Assembly: GCA_965218495.1 (NCBI GenBank)
Contig: OZ244626.1
Span: 2,108,001 to 2,172,000 of the forward strand
DNA: 64,000 bases
Source of the DNA: G965218495 sp965218495
GTDB lineage: Bacteria; Bacteroidota; Rhodothermia; Rhodothermales; Bin80
Direction: 5' to 3'
A program made the translations under genes and the position numbers. Below are positions 1 to 10,482 of the stretch, piece by piece; within the stretch, counting starts at the first letter, position 1; every line of letters starts with the position of its first letter. The notes under the pieces were generated by a model that saw only the letters and a list, made by a program, of their open reading frames with translations, had not been told where the DNA came from and ran no database searches.

Positions 1-6
1 GTTGCA

Positions 7-2472
7 TCAGTGATTCTCCGTAATTCTGGCTGCCACGCCCTGGTTAACCTCATAGCAATCGTACTGCTCAACCAGTGCGTCGTCATGGTGTTCATAACTC
101 CACTCGTTGAGGCGGGGCACTGCCGTTGCCGCCACGAGCACGCACTGCTTCGCCAATTCGCTTACCTCAGCTTCTTCCCAACGTGGCTTCGCAAGAAGAG
201 CATGGGCAAACTCGGCATGCGGCTCATCTAATCCCGGAAGCCGTCCATTGGCTTCCATGTCAGGAATCTTGTCAGCTAATTCATCGGAAAACACCGAACT
301 CAGCACGGTGGCTACCTTGTCCGTCTCTCTTGTTAGGGCTGCGATCCGGTTCATATCCAAGACAACCTTATTGGTGACCTCGGGTGGCAGAGGTACCGCG
401 TAGCCCTCGTCTTGCTCATCGGCTTCCCGTACTGTTGCAGGCCCGCTAGTCGCTGTAAAGGCATGGAGGTCGCGGTATATGTCAGCCTCATCTAAGCCAA
501 TTGCCTTGTAGAGCCGCTCAAGCGCCCTAACTTCATTCGGATCAACTGCTCCATCGGCCAGCGCCAAAGCCAGCGCGACCTGTCCGACCCTGTGACGCAT
601 CTCATTTGAAGCGTCCTTAAGCCGCCGTCGTACATCGGATAGAGTTGGAGGGACTGTCAGCATCCACTGCAGGTTCGCATTGAGCAGCGCTCGCTCAGCA
701 TCCGACAAATTGCCCGCATCAATCCTGGCCTTTAGCGCATCGCTCTCCTGCGCAGAAACCGTGCTGTCCGCGTGGGCAATAAAGCTCCCTATCGAAATGG
801 TGTTGAGGAGGCTTCGATACTCAATACTTACCTCGTCCAGCGGCGGACTACCATCTGGCAAGCGAAATAACACCACCGGCTCATCGGCCTTTGGGCGACG
901 AAGCGCGAATCTGGGGTCGGGCGCCATTCCGATAGAGAGGCGGGCGAGCACATCAGCGGCCAACACCAGTTGCTTCTTGTACACCCGCTCCAGAGGCACG
1001 CCGCCTTCTACACGATTAACCAGTTCGCCTGCCAAGGGATACTCTCCAGACTCCACGACCGACTCGGCGCAATTGCGCAGCTTATCGACCGCTTCGCAAG
1101 GGATAATTTCCCACAGACGTTCGGGCAAGCAAAGGTGCGCTTCAACCGAGCCCTTGGTCTCAGGCATACGGCCAAGCAAGCGACTGTATTTCTCCAACCC
1201 GTCTGTGGCTGCTTCAACGAGTTCACTTGCGCGTTTAAGCGGAGCCGTCAGCCTCGACACATCTGGAGTCTGCCCAAGATAGTCTGACAAATCGACAGAG
1301 AACCTGCTGGATGCAGCACGATACGTATAGGACAGCATTCGTTTAGGGACCCTGACCTTTAGGCCCCGTGGATACTGGTCGCAAAATAACAGACCAAAGA
1401 GCACGCGAAACTCATCGAAAGCGCGCACTGCGGGTGTTCGCAAATATCGGGTATTTGGATCAGACAAATACCAGGGAAGCAGCCAATCCGCGTCAAGCCG
1501 GAGCCCTGCGGCAATTCTTCGCCCAAGGGCAAGCCGCCAGCGGAGGGTGGGCAGTGTAGCGCCACGCGTGTATTCCGTAACTGGCTCAGAATCAATGGCA
1601 GTGCCCAAGACGATGCCTGCAACGTCCAGGAATTCTCCGAAGTAGCTTCGAATGGAATTGTTGGCACCGTAGATCTCAAGCAGCCTTTCCACCTCGGCCA
1701 CGATGAGTCGCTTTTCCTCACTGCCTGACTTATCAACAAAGAACCGGAACTCCAGGCCGTAAAAAAAGAGGAAAACGTACCCTACACCATAGTGCTCATC
1801 GGACCGGCCCGTAGCAAGCCAGGCGAGGTAGCAGCTTCGATTGGAAGGGGAAATCTGTGAAAAGCTCGGCCAGTATGGCATGTCGGCACCTGGAACGTCG
1901 GTGCCTACTCGTGCTATAGGCAGGCGAATGTCGATAAGCGAACCACCGGCGTACGCAGCATCGTAGTGGGCCAGCCCATTGCGCCCCTTTTCTGCCCCGA
2001 CATAAACTATCCCATTGATATCGCGCCCAGCTACGTGGCATGACGCATCGGCACCAATCCACTCAGGAGGCCGCACAGCCCTACGCATTTCCGACGTTCG
2101 GCCCCTGCCACGTTGACGTGCCTTGGTCGGGTTCTTGCAGGCATCACCCACCCCTTTGGCCGCAGTGTGCAGGCGACGGGTTCTGGCTTGCTTACGCTTT
2201 GCTGCTGCGCGCAGGCAGATGTACAGGAATACGGCGACCCCTACTCCAAATAACACCATTAACCGTACGCGCGTGCTGGCTTCAACCCAAAATAGTGCAT
2301 TCCACCATACCCTTCCTCCCACTTTTTGCCCGGAGGGCTTCAGCCGACCATCTTCTTTTTTGGTACTGCGCAGAATGCGCCACACCCTGGCAGGAGAAAG
2401 CATCCGCTTTGGCGAGAATGATGCGTCACCACTGCGTCTGCCCACTTCTGCCTTTGCTACCGCTGGGCGCAC
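7..2472 (-). CDS. Membrane-anchored TerB_N/TerB_C domain protein
   Basis: An 821-residue protein of the TerB_N family (tellurite/stress-response Ter neighbourhoods). Residues 1-66 are basic and low in complexity. A single hydrophobic segment follows at about 68-88, ending in a K/R-rich stretch, so the bulk is probably cytoplasmic. TerB_N starts near residue 136 (PPEWIGADASCHVAGRDING) and runs to about 350. A TerB-like helical module lies near 555-690 and a TerB_C-like tail ends the protein. It is a clear tandem paralogue of the gene at 2623-4872, 150 bp upstream: the TerB_N entry, the HFWLG/YFYGLE-type core and the RVPKR segment are shared. The long N-terminal extension makes the start uncertain; internal Met24 or Met72 are alternatives. 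Other Ter genes (terD, terC) are not visible. The molecular function of this family is not established. Confidence 0.75.
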   Translation of the reverse strand: MRPAVAKAEVGRRSGDASFSPKRMLSPARVWRILRSTKKEDGRLKPSGQKVGGRVWWNALFWVEASTRVRLMVLFGVGVAVFLYICLRAAAKRKQARTRRLHTAAKGVGDACKNPTKARQRGRGRTSEMRRAVRPPEWIGADASCHVAGRDINGIVYVGAEKGRNGLAHYDAAYAGGSLIDIRLPIARVGTDVPGADMPYWPSFSQISPSNRSCYLAWLATGRSDEHYGVGYVFLFFYGLEFRFFVDKSGSEEKRLIVAEVERLLEIYGANNSIRSYFGEFLDVAGIVLGTAIDSEPVTEYTRGATLPTLRWRLALGRRIAAGLRLDADWLLPWYLSDPNTRYLRTPAVRAFDEFRVLFGLLFCDQYPRGLKVRVPKRMLSYTYRAASSRFSVDLSDYLGQTPDVSRLTAPLKRASELVEAATDGLEKYSRLLGRMPETKGSVEAHLCLPERLWEIIPCEAVDKLRNCAESVVESGEYPLAGELVNRVEGGVPLERVYKKQLVLAADVLARLSIGMAPDPRFALRRPKADEPVVLFRLPDGSPPLDEVSIEYRSLLNTISIGSFIAHADSTVSAQESDALKARIDAGNLSDAERALLNANLQWMLTVPPTLSDVRRRLKDASNEMRHRVGQVALALALADGAVDPNEVRALERLYKAIGLDEADIYRDLHAFTATSGPATVREADEQDEGYAVPLPPEVTNKVVLDMNRIAALTRETDKVATVLSSVFSDELADKIPDMEANGRLPGLDEPHAEFAHALLAKPRWEEAEVSELAKQCVLVAATAVPRLNEWSYEHHDDALVEQYDCYEVNQGVAARITENH

Positions 2473-2622
2473 TGCTCCAAGTGCTTGACCTTGCGAGACG
2501 GTGACCTCGCCGCCGCCCTGTGGCGCACCGCATTCCTGCAGGCACTTCTATCATAGTACATCCCCCTTGGGTCCCATGGGCTTCGAGCACGCGCCAGCTG
2601 TAAATATTGGTGCTCTGCGACG

Positions 2623-4872
2623 CTAGTTGCTCTCCAACAGCTTCAGCTGGGCTACCATTTCCTGGTTTAGCTCGTAGTGCTCATCTTCATCTTCAACCAG
2701 GACCTCATCTAGCTGCTCGGCGCACCAGTCATTCAACGTCTCAAGTGCACCGTCTGGCATCAGCTTATGCTGGGTCGCCAAGGTTATCAGCTCAGTCTTT
2801 TTCCATCGATGCCTTTCCGCCAATGAGCGCAGAAAGCCTACGTACGCCGCATCCAATCCCGGTAGTATTGCCTTGAGTGAATCTGCTACAACAACCTCCT
2901 CTTCTTCCGCTTCACCGAATACTCTGTTCAGTTCGTTGTACACGCGGTCCGTACTCTCGATCAGCTTCTTAACCCGACTTGCATCAAGCTGCACCCTGCT
3001 AGTCGTGGCGGGTCTAGGTACTACGTAAACACGACCAGATTTGCTCTCAAGGCGAACGGTCACGGGTCCATCAAGGGGGCCAAGGTCCTCCAAGTCGGAT
3101 TGGGCCCTCCCAATTTCCACGCCGCTAGCCCTGTAGACCTTTTTCAACGGCCGGACTCTCGCACGGAAATCTGCTCCATCAGCTGCCGCTACGGCTAGCG
3201 CGAGTCGTCTGGCATCCTGGCATGTGTCGGCGGCGGCATCACCTAGGCATCGTCTGAGTATGGAGAGGCTAAGTGGAACCATTAGCATCCAGGCCAACTC
3301 CGCGCTCAGGCGTGCCCGTTCGTCCGGCGCAAGCTCGGCCTCCTCGATCCATGCTTGTATCACGTCGCGCCCATTCGATGAAATCGTGCCGCCCGCACGA
3401 GCAACAAATGCGCCCGCCGCAACGACAACCAGGTATCGCCCATAGCCCATGCTGGCTTTCTCAAGTGCACTGTACCCTTGAGGAACCTTAAACAGCACAA
3501 CGGGATCGCCGGCGCGCGGGCGACGCAACGAGAGGCCGACGCACGGCACCATGCCGAAACCTAGTGCACCCAACGCCTCTGCGGCCAGCAACTTATGCTG
3601 CTGAACCACCCTTTCTGGAGACGACCCCAGCACGCGCCCAACCACTTGGCCTATCGTAAACACACCGTCAGCGCTAACTTTAGACTCCAACCACTTGCCG
3701 AATTCGTCGAATGCCTTGGAAGGAAAGAGTGGCCGAAGTCGCTTCGGCAGTAGCAGATGGGCTTCAATAGTGCACGACTGATCTGGCTTGCGACCAAGGT
3801 ATAGGCTATACCGATTAAGCGCGTTTTCGGTTTGCTCAAGGAGCGCATGCGCCTGATTGAGCGGCCGTGTTAGTCGGCGGCAGTCTGGAATGCGTCCCAG
3901 CATCTCCTCCAATTCTATGTCAAACAACTCGGATGCCCCGATATACAGCTTACCCAGAACAGCACGCTTAGGCACGCGGACCTTAACGCCTTTCGGGTAT
4001 CTGTCATTGAAGAGGAGGCGGTACATCGCCAGGAATTCCTGGGGCGCACGTCTTGCCGGATGCCTTAGGGAATTCGTGTCGGGATGGGCCAAGTACCAAG
4101 TCAGCAGCCAATCTGCCGTTAGCGGCTGCCTTTTCGCGACCATACGCCCGACCGCGCACCTTATGTCAAGCGTAAATCCAGGTCCGTGCAACAGTGTGTC
4201 GGCGACCGCACCCTCCGAAAGCAGTGCAGTATCATTGAAACGGCCGTGGAGAGGGTACGCAGTCCCTAGGAATAAAGATAGGCTGAACAGTCTACCACTA
4301 TCGGATGCATACAGACTCAGCAGTCTCTCCACCTCGGCTACAATGTATTCCTGTTCACTGGCGTCCGATTCTTCGACGAAAAACCGATACTCAAGTCCAT
4401 AGAAGTAGAGCAAGACCTCTCCTCTGCTACAACTACCGTCGGATGCTCCTGAAGCAAGCCAATCAAGGTAGTGGCCCCGCTCCGACGGTAACATTTCATT
4501 GTAGCGCAGACTGAACCACGAGTCTACACTTACGGCGCACGCATCAGGCGGCGCGGCTGGCAGCTCAGGGTCTATCCACGGCCAGCCACTACTTTTCCAT
4601 CGTCGCAGGAAGCAGTGCTTTCTACACTCACCCAGCGGAGGCCGTGCGCCGACATAGATCATGCCGCGAATTTCACGGCCGGCTATCGTAACCACTTCGC
4701 CAGGCCCTATCCACCGTGCTGGAGTAGACGACCCGCGAGCAGAGGCCCCCTCTTCATCATCCTCCTCATACGACTCGTCGTCGTCCAGCCAGAATTCTTC
4801 GCCTTCGTCTTCCAGCCACTGGAATGTTAGCTGTTTTCCGAATAGTCTCCAATTTTCAATGAGTTGCTCCAT
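2623..4872 (-). CDS. Soluble TerB_N/TerB_C domain protein with acidic N-terminus
   Basis: A 749-residue paralogue of the downstream gene, lacking its transmembrane segment. Residues 21-44 form a strongly acidic patch (EDEGEEFWLDDDESYEEDDE). TerB_N starts near residue 53 (ARWIGPGEVVTIAGREIRGM), with the same downstream blocks (LYFYGLEYRFFVEE, KVRVPKRAV). A TerB-like helical region and a TerB_C-like tail follow. Family knowledge: TerB_N and TerB_C usually flank or accompany TerB metal-binding-like domains in predicted stress or phage-response systems. The two copies are co-oriented and 150 bp apart, so co-transcription is likely. One membrane-bound and one soluble copy suggests division of labour after duplication (inference). 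No partner ATPase or helicase is seen upstream. Confidence 0.75.
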   Translation of the reverse strand: MEQLIENWRLFGKQLTFQWLEDEGEEFWLDDDESYEEDDEEGASARGSSTPARWIGPGEVVTIAGREIRGMIYVGARPPLGECRKHCFLRRWKSSGWPWIDPELPAAPPDACAVSVDSWFSLRYNEMLPSERGHYLDWLASGASDGSCSRGEVLLYFYGLEYRFFVEESDASEQEYIVAEVERLLSLYASDSGRLFSLSLFLGTAYPLHGRFNDTALLSEGAVADTLLHGPGFTLDIRCAVGRMVAKRQPLTADWLLTWYLAHPDTNSLRHPARRAPQEFLAMYRLLFNDRYPKGVKVRVPKRAVLGKLYIGASELFDIELEEMLGRIPDCRRLTRPLNQAHALLEQTENALNRYSLYLGRKPDQSCTIEAHLLLPKRLRPLFPSKAFDEFGKWLESKVSADGVFTIGQVVGRVLGSSPERVVQQHKLLAAEALGALGFGMVPCVGLSLRRPRAGDPVVLFKVPQGYSALEKASMGYGRYLVVVAAGAFVARAGGTISSNGRDVIQAWIEEAELAPDERARLSAELAWMLMVPLSLSILRRCLGDAAADTCQDARRLALAVAAADGADFRARVRPLKKVYRASGVEIGRAQSDLEDLGPLDGPVTVRLESKSGRVYVVPRPATTSRVQLDASRVKKLIESTDRVYNELNRVFGEAEEEEVVVADSLKAILPGLDAAYVGFLRSLAERHRWKKTELITLATQHKLMPDGALETLNDWCAEQLDEVLVEDEDEHYELNQEMVAQLKLLESN

Positions 4873-5575
4873 CTGACACTGCTATCCCTTGGAGCGCCCG
4901 ACGCTCCCAGCCAAAAAGACTTTCTCCGTAGGTCGCGATGCTGGGCTGCTGACGAATTCGCGCTTGATCCAACTGTGCTGTGCTCTATGCAATTCAACGG
5001 TAGAAACAACACCTAGCATGGCCGCGCCCCAGCAAGTGAATGCGTCCAATGCCCGACTTGCAGACTGAATTAGGGACGGCGAAAATCGCATGCTGGTTAC
5101 AAAGCTCAAGCGTAACGAGGCGCGCCGCATAAAAGGCAGCCGAGCGACCACTGCTACCGCTCATCGAGCAAGGTCACAAGCTGAAGCAGTGCGCGATCCT
5201 TCGGGCCTCAAGGCTGCGCCTGGGAAATATAATGCACGAATGTCACCATGTGCCCTAGTCGCTTGATTTGCCTGAATATTCACCAGCGGCAGCTCAGGCG
5301 GTTCGCGCCGGAGCGGGCCCCAACACCAACGCTCGACTGGGGGCAGAGTTATCACGGGACAAAATTGCCGCAGCGTATTCGGCGCCCGTATGCGGTCAAC
5401 ACGCGTGGAAATTCCCGCATGAGTGACCGGGAACACGCTTGGATGGCAAGCTCAAGGACTTGGCCGACGTTACCGGCACCGACTTGATGGTCGGGGACTA
5501 CGGAACGGCGCATGACCGCAGGACTTAGAGACGTGTCCGCGAGAGCATGGACCACTCGCCAATATGGACTAACTC
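4873..5575. other. Gap without a convincing gene
   Basis: About 700 bp between the TerB pair and the MGMT gene. Several ORFs of 60-92 codons exist on both strands, but none has a recognisable domain, signal sequence or composition that sets it apart from chance ORFs at this GC content. It probably holds the promoter of the TerB pair and possibly decayed coding DNA. Confidence 0.4.
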
Positions 5576-5923
5576 CTACGCTTCGTCCCGGCCCGGTTTC
5601 CACAGATGCTTGTCGAGCACAACGCACCCTTCTTCGTCAAACGTCACACCTTCGCTCCGCAGAAGGTCCTCCATCAGGAAGGGACCATCAAAGCTACGCG
5701 CGCCCGTAAGGGCTCCGAATCGGTTTACTACGCGATGGCACGGAAGGCTGGTGCCCTTGGCTGCCTTCATGGCCCATCCAACGGAACGTGCTGCGCTCCT
5801 GGCGCCCAGATGCCCAGCGATGTGACCATAGGTGGTCACCTTGCCGCGCGGAATTTCGGCGACAACGTGCCAAACGCGCTGGAAGAAATCGTCCCCTTCA
5901 CTAGCTTTCCGGGTCTTTGCCAT
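5576..5923 (-). CDS. MGMT-family DNA alkyltransferase domain protein
   Basis: A 115-residue single-domain protein matching the DNA-binding/active-site domain of O6-alkylguanine-DNA alkyltransferases. The entry VWHVVAEIPRGKVTTYGHIA and the winged-helix region GARSAARSVGWAMK precede LPCHRVV, which holds the acceptor cysteine. The usual N-terminal domain of Ada/Ogt is absent, as in alkyltransferase-like (ATL) proteins. ATLs, however, normally have Trp in place of the Cys, and here the Cys is kept. It may therefore be a minimal repair enzyme rather than a pure damage sensor (inference). The start codon lies 2 bp after the stop of the GWxTD gene, so the two are translationally linked, probably in one operon with the TonB receptor upstream. 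Confidence 0.85.
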   Translation of the reverse strand: MAKTRKASEGDDFFQRVWHVVAEIPRGKVTTYGHIAGHLGARSAARSVGWAMKAAKGTSLPCHRVVNRFGALTGARSFDGPFLMEDLLRSEGVTFDEEGCVVLDKHLWKPGRDEA

Positions 5924-5925
5924 CG

Positions 5926-7809
5926 TTAGAATAACTCGAATTCTATGGATCGCGTCACACTGCGACGCGCGGTTAGGTCACGTAGGGTTACGCGGACTTC
6001 GACCGGGCCCGCGTTTTCCCAATCAGTAAGGTCCAGCAAGACCTCCTGGTGGTCATTGGACTGCGTACCTGTATGTTCTGTTGTTACCGAGGTTGAAGCC
6101 CGACGCTGACGGTCGGCGCGCCCCCCCTCTGCGCGTCTGGCAATCTGATACGTGACGCTGTAGCGCGTATAGTCCTCTGCATCGTAGCGCAGGTGGTAAA
6201 TCTCGAAATACAACCCCACCGGCACATCCGTCCCGACTTGCATGTACGGGTATGGCTCGGAATCACCAATGAGCTCAACGGCAGACCAAATCATTACCGG
6301 CTTTAGGTCACTCATCTCCAGCACCTCACCACTGGCATTGAGTGCCGTTAGCGAATCTACGTGACGTGCTCCCACCCGAAGCCGTTGCCCGGTAGAAAGC
6401 TGGTCTTCCCTGTTCCGTATCAGCCGGTGTAAATCCCACTGCAAGGCCACATGGTAGAGCCCTGTATCACCGCGAACCGTGGCCTGCTGCGCCGGAATCA
6501 CCGCGTCGCTGCCTCTGGGCAAGTCCGTAACCTGCATAGATCGCGTCGTCACGTTGCGCCGGTCATAGCTGGGCCCATGCTGAACTGTAGTTGTGTGTAG
6601 CACAAAGTTTTCGCCCTGGTCTTGTCTTCGCAAGGCGCCTGGCTCCGGCCCCCAATACAGCTCCGTTCGCGTCGTACCATCGCTGTCCAAAAAGCGCGCC
6701 GCCCGTAAACCAATCGGCAAATGTGGGAGCGCCCGGTTCACCTCCGTGTACGTTGGCGGCATTAGCAGTTCACGCTGATACGCCAACTGGGCATCCTCAA
6801 CTTTCGACGAGGTGATGGAGCTCTGGACTACCTCACTCGCCGGACGCTCTCCCCCTCCCGGCTGCAAGTCAGTGTCATCATCTTGGTCAAGCACCGCCCT
6901 CCTGAACGAATCCTCCAGCACACGTGCCGCAACCCGCCCCGGCTCCTCGTGACTTGATATGTAGTTGTCAACCTCGCTAAAGCGATTCAAGAATACGGGG
7001 TCCTCCGCAGCAAGCTGGCGGTAAATGGTCCACATCGTAGCAAGCGCCATCTCGGCGCGCCGTTGGCCGCGCTTTTCCTGCGTAAACCCCGTCCTGAGCG
7101 GCCTGGGTAGCAGGTCCGTGGTGCCTGCGATCCGGTACAGTCCGTCCTGCTCAAGAAAGAGGAAGTTTCCGCTCCCGCTAATGTGTCCGTATCTCCAAAA
7201 CACGTTGGCAGGAAAGTCGGACTGGTTTATCACCATCCCGAACCTGTAAATCTTGTCGGTGAATTCCGGCTCATCAAACCTGACAATCAGTTCCCGCTCC
7301 GGGCGGCCGTAGAGAACGTATACTTTCCCCCTGTCGTCAAACCCCGTTGCTCGCTCACTACTGGCGAAGTGAGACTCCGCATGCCGAACGCGCTGGATGT
7401 GTTCCAGCAGCCTTTCATTGACTGGTGATGCCGGCAGAGGGTCCTGGCGACGCCACCAATTCACTAACAGCTCACCGGCTCCGGCGTGAATCTTGGCATC
7501 CTGGGGCGCATTTAGGAGGTCACCCTCTGCCATCTGGCGCTCGATGTCATCCGGCAAGACCAGCGCCAACTGCGCCAGGTGCCGCAGCACTCTTGCGGAG
7601 TCGCGCCGTACACCAGCCTCATCCAGACTGGTGAGCAGGCTCAGGTAGGACTCGGTAGAATTCACCAGTGTTGCTAGTGCGCTATCAGCTCTTTGGCCGA
7701 GGGCCGGCCATGCGGCAAGCCCAATCAGCACAAGCCCAAGCCCACAACACCCGCGCGCCTTCCTGGCAGCGGCCGCTGGAGACTTGGCACTCCGGTAAAG
7801 CATAAACAT
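5926..7809 (-). CDS. GWxTD domain-containing exported protein
   Basis: A 627-residue protein with a signal peptide (hydrophobic core about residues 22-37, likely cleavage at ALG-Q). Residues 115-171 form the GWxTD domain: NWWRRQDPLPASPVNERLLE, then VRHAESHF, then GFDDRGKVYVLYGRPE. The signature GWxTDRG has drifted to GFDDRG. The C-terminal part is predicted beta-rich. This family is found in Bacteroidota and Gemmatimonadota-type bacteria, usually exported, and has no established biochemical function. The gene starts 16 bp after the stop of the frameshifted TonB receptor and is followed 2 bp later by the MGMT gene, suggesting a three-gene operon. No clear Shine-Dalgarno motif precedes the ATG; a second in-frame ATG lies two codons further in. 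Confidence 0.85.
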   Translation of the reverse strand: MFMLYRSAKSPAAAARKARGCCGLGLVLIGLAAWPALGQRADSALATLVNSTESYLSLLTSLDEAGVRRDSARVLRHLAQLALVLPDDIERQMAEGDLLNAPQDAKIHAGAGELLVNWWRRQDPLPASPVNERLLEHIQRVRHAESHFASSERATGFDDRGKVYVLYGRPERELIVRFDEPEFTDKIYRFGMVINQSDFPANVFWRYGHISGSGNFLFLEQDGLYRIAGTTDLLPRPLRTGFTQEKRGQRRAEMALATMWTIYRQLAAEDPVFLNRFSEVDNYISSHEEPGRVAARVLEDSFRRAVLDQDDDTDLQPGGGERPASEVVQSSITSSKVEDAQLAYQRELLMPPTYTEVNRALPHLPIGLRAARFLDSDGTTRTELYWGPEPGALRRQDQGENFVLHTTTVQHGPSYDRRNVTTRSMQVTDLPRGSDAVIPAQQATVRGDTGLYHVALQWDLHRLIRNREDQLSTGQRLRVGARHVDSLTALNASGEVLEMSDLKPVMIWSAVELIGDSEPYPYMQVGTDVPVGLYFEIYHLRYDAEDYTRYSVTYQIARRAEGGRADRQRRASTSVTTEHTGTQSNDHQEVLLDLTDWENAGPVEVRVTLRDLTARRSVTRSIEFELF

Positions 7810-7825
7810 CTGCGGTTTGTACTAA

Positions 7826-10482
7826 CTAGAACTGGCAGCTCAAACCCAGGCTCGGGATAAATGGAAACCCGTAAATCGGCTCCCGAAAAAGCGTGGCCGT
7901 CGGCGGAGGCCTAAGGGCCTCCGGCAAATGCGCGTAGTCCTTGGCATCTGTGCCGACAAAGTACTTGTTTGTTACCGTGTTCTTGCGGCTGTAGACGTTG
8001 ATGGCATCTGCATACGCGCGCATGACAAACCCCTGCCAACGGGTTTCGTACGTAAGTCGCAGATCCAATCGGTGATAGGCGGGCAGTCTGCCAGTAAAGA
8101 GGTTGTCCGGGCTACCGAATCCAGGCACCAGCCGCGCGTATCCAGTGGTCGGATCCGCCAGCACCACCTCCTGAGTCACGCCTGGCTGGTTCGGGTCTTC
8201 AACCAAGGCCACGAGCGCCCGCATGTCGACTGCCGGCGTGTATGGAAAGCCTGACCCATATCGCCACGTCAGGCCGGCAACAAACGTGGAGAATATCTGC
8301 CACTGAACCACGACATTCACCGTGTGCCGACGGTCATACGCAAATGGGTGGCGGACGCTACGCATGCCATAATTTGCCTGCCGTGAGGCATTGGCCAAGG
8401 CGTAAGAGAGCCAACCGCTCAACCGGTCATCCGGGCGCAAGCGTGCTCGTGCAATGATGAATTCCGCGCCGTAGCTCTTGCCCTTGCCTTCGTTGTCTAG
8501 GTCTGGTAGCAGTACGGGCACTTCATGAATGTTAATGACCCATGCGCTGGGCGTCAGCACGCCGACCCTACCAACGACGGTGGACCCTGTTGGGAAATAC
8601 GTCGCTACCGCCCGAGACTGCACCTCGGACCTGCGGGTAAGCAGCGCCCGGTACCACTATGATACCCTTGCAGTCGCATCCGCCAACTACGGCCAAAGCG
8701 TTGGGACAGGCTCACACCGACGTGCCAGGCCTCCTCTGCTGCCAGGCCGTCCAGACTCTCCAAGCGTGCGATGTTGTAGTTGTCGTCTGGATCCAATGTC
8801 TTTTCCAAGCCTGGACTCTGGACATAACGCCCAGAGGCCAGGCGGGCGGTCGATTTCTCGCCCATGGGAATGGATATGCTGAGGCGCGGTGTCCAATACC
8901 CGCGCCCAACCAGCCTGTAGTAGTCGAAGCGAAGTGCTGGCTGAAGGAAAGCAGCTCCGCCTAAGAGCGTCACCTTATCCTGTGCAAAGAAATGAACGCG
9001 CGCATCCGCCCGAGCCACATCCGCACTGTCCCCCAACGAAGAAACCAACGGACCTGCCATCTGCATTGCATTGAACAGCGTTACGCCAAAATCATTTGCC
9101 TGGAATTCCAGCTTGAGATCCGATTCTAGACGGTCCAGTCCGGCGCCGGCTTCTATGCTGTGTACGCTTCGTGCCAACGCAATCCTTGCGCCTGCCGACA
9201 ACTTCTTTATAGCGTAGCGCTCCCTCTGAGCGAACTGCGCCTCCGAATCACTTGGAAACACCGGATCCGGCGGATCAAACGGGCTGGAAACATTCTTCAG
9301 CCCGGCCATCCAGGCCTGAAGCCCTCCTCCCAGCGAACTTCCGCCGCTATTCTCGTACCAATTGGCATACAAACGCCCGGTCGTTGCCTCGTCAGGGACG
9401 TAGTGCCACTGCATGCCAACAGCTGTGTGCGTCATGTCCTTACCGCCGCGGTACAGGCTTTCCGAATCTCCTTGCACAGCCACGACATCTTCGTCAACGA
9501 CCCAGTCTAGCTTGTCGCGGCTGGCGAGTACCGTAGCGCGCACAATGTGGCTGTACGACGGTCGCAGCGCGAGCTTGAAGTGACCGTCTGCAAAGTTGGG
9601 AAAGGCTATCTCGTTAAAGATGCCGATACGACGGGCAAACGTGTTGGCAAACGATCCGAAATAGGTTTTTCGCCCGCTGGCTATCCAGCTACCTCCCCAA
9701 AAACCGGTCGCACCTTCCAGCGTTGTGTTGACCGTCATCATGGTCGTGCTGAGGCGGCCATGCAGCGCACCGTCCGCACGACCTTCGCGCGTGGTTACCA
9801 CTAGCGCTGACGAGAGACGGTCGCCATACTCTGCTGGCATGGTGCCTGCATAGAGTTCGACCTCCCTTATCAGTTCAGGGTTGAGCAGACTCCCCATCCC
9901 ACTCAGCTGGTACGGGCTGAACACCTCTATGTCATCAATCAGAATGAGGTTTTGATCGGCGGTACCCCCACGGATATAAAGCTGCGTGGAATAGTCACCG
10001 GAGGTCTGGACCCCGGGAAACACCCTCAACGCCTGCAAGACGTCCTCACCTGCGCCTGCCAGCGCCCGTATCGTTTGGGCGGATACCTTCGTGATCGCCA
10101 CGCGCACATCCGAAGCTGGCTGAAATGGCCCGGCGCTAACCTCAATCTCTTCCAGACCAACGGTTGTATGCTCCAGGTAGAAGTCCTGCATCAGCGAATC
10201 TTCGGTCACCTCTACACTGACGGCTACGCTAGTGTAGCTCACGTGGCGCGCCACTAGGCGATAGGCTCCCGCTACTGGTGCCGTCAAGCTGTAGTGGCCC
10301 GCACTGTCGGTAGCGACACCTGTAACAATGGCGCCATTCCACTCCAGCGTCACAGATGCACCAGATAGTGCAGTATGCTCTTGCGCATCACGTACGAAGC
10401 CCTCAACCACCCACGGCTTTGACTGCGCAGTAGTGATACCACACATAAGCAGCACGGAAACGATACAGGCTGAACGCAACAT
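7826..10482 (-). pseudogene. TonB-dependent receptor, broken by a one-base frameshift
   Basis: The N-terminal 609 or so residues read from 10482: a signal peptide (SVLLMCGITTAQS), a carboxypeptidase-regulatory-like domain (VVEGFVRDAQEHTALSGASV), a plug domain (VLQALRVFPGVQTSGDYS, YIRGGTADQNLILIDDIEVF) and barrel strands. The frame is lost at 8656-8661, after LQGYH. Adding one base there joins it to WYRALLTRRSEVQSRAV and the remaining barrel, read in another frame down to 7826, with a normal aromatic C-terminus (GLSCQF). The corrected protein would be about 880 residues, usual for the family. Only one event is needed, so this is a recent lesion, a programmed or phase-type shift, or a sequencing error. 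It probably heads the operon with the GWxTD and MGMT genes. Substrate unknown. Confidence 0.85.
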
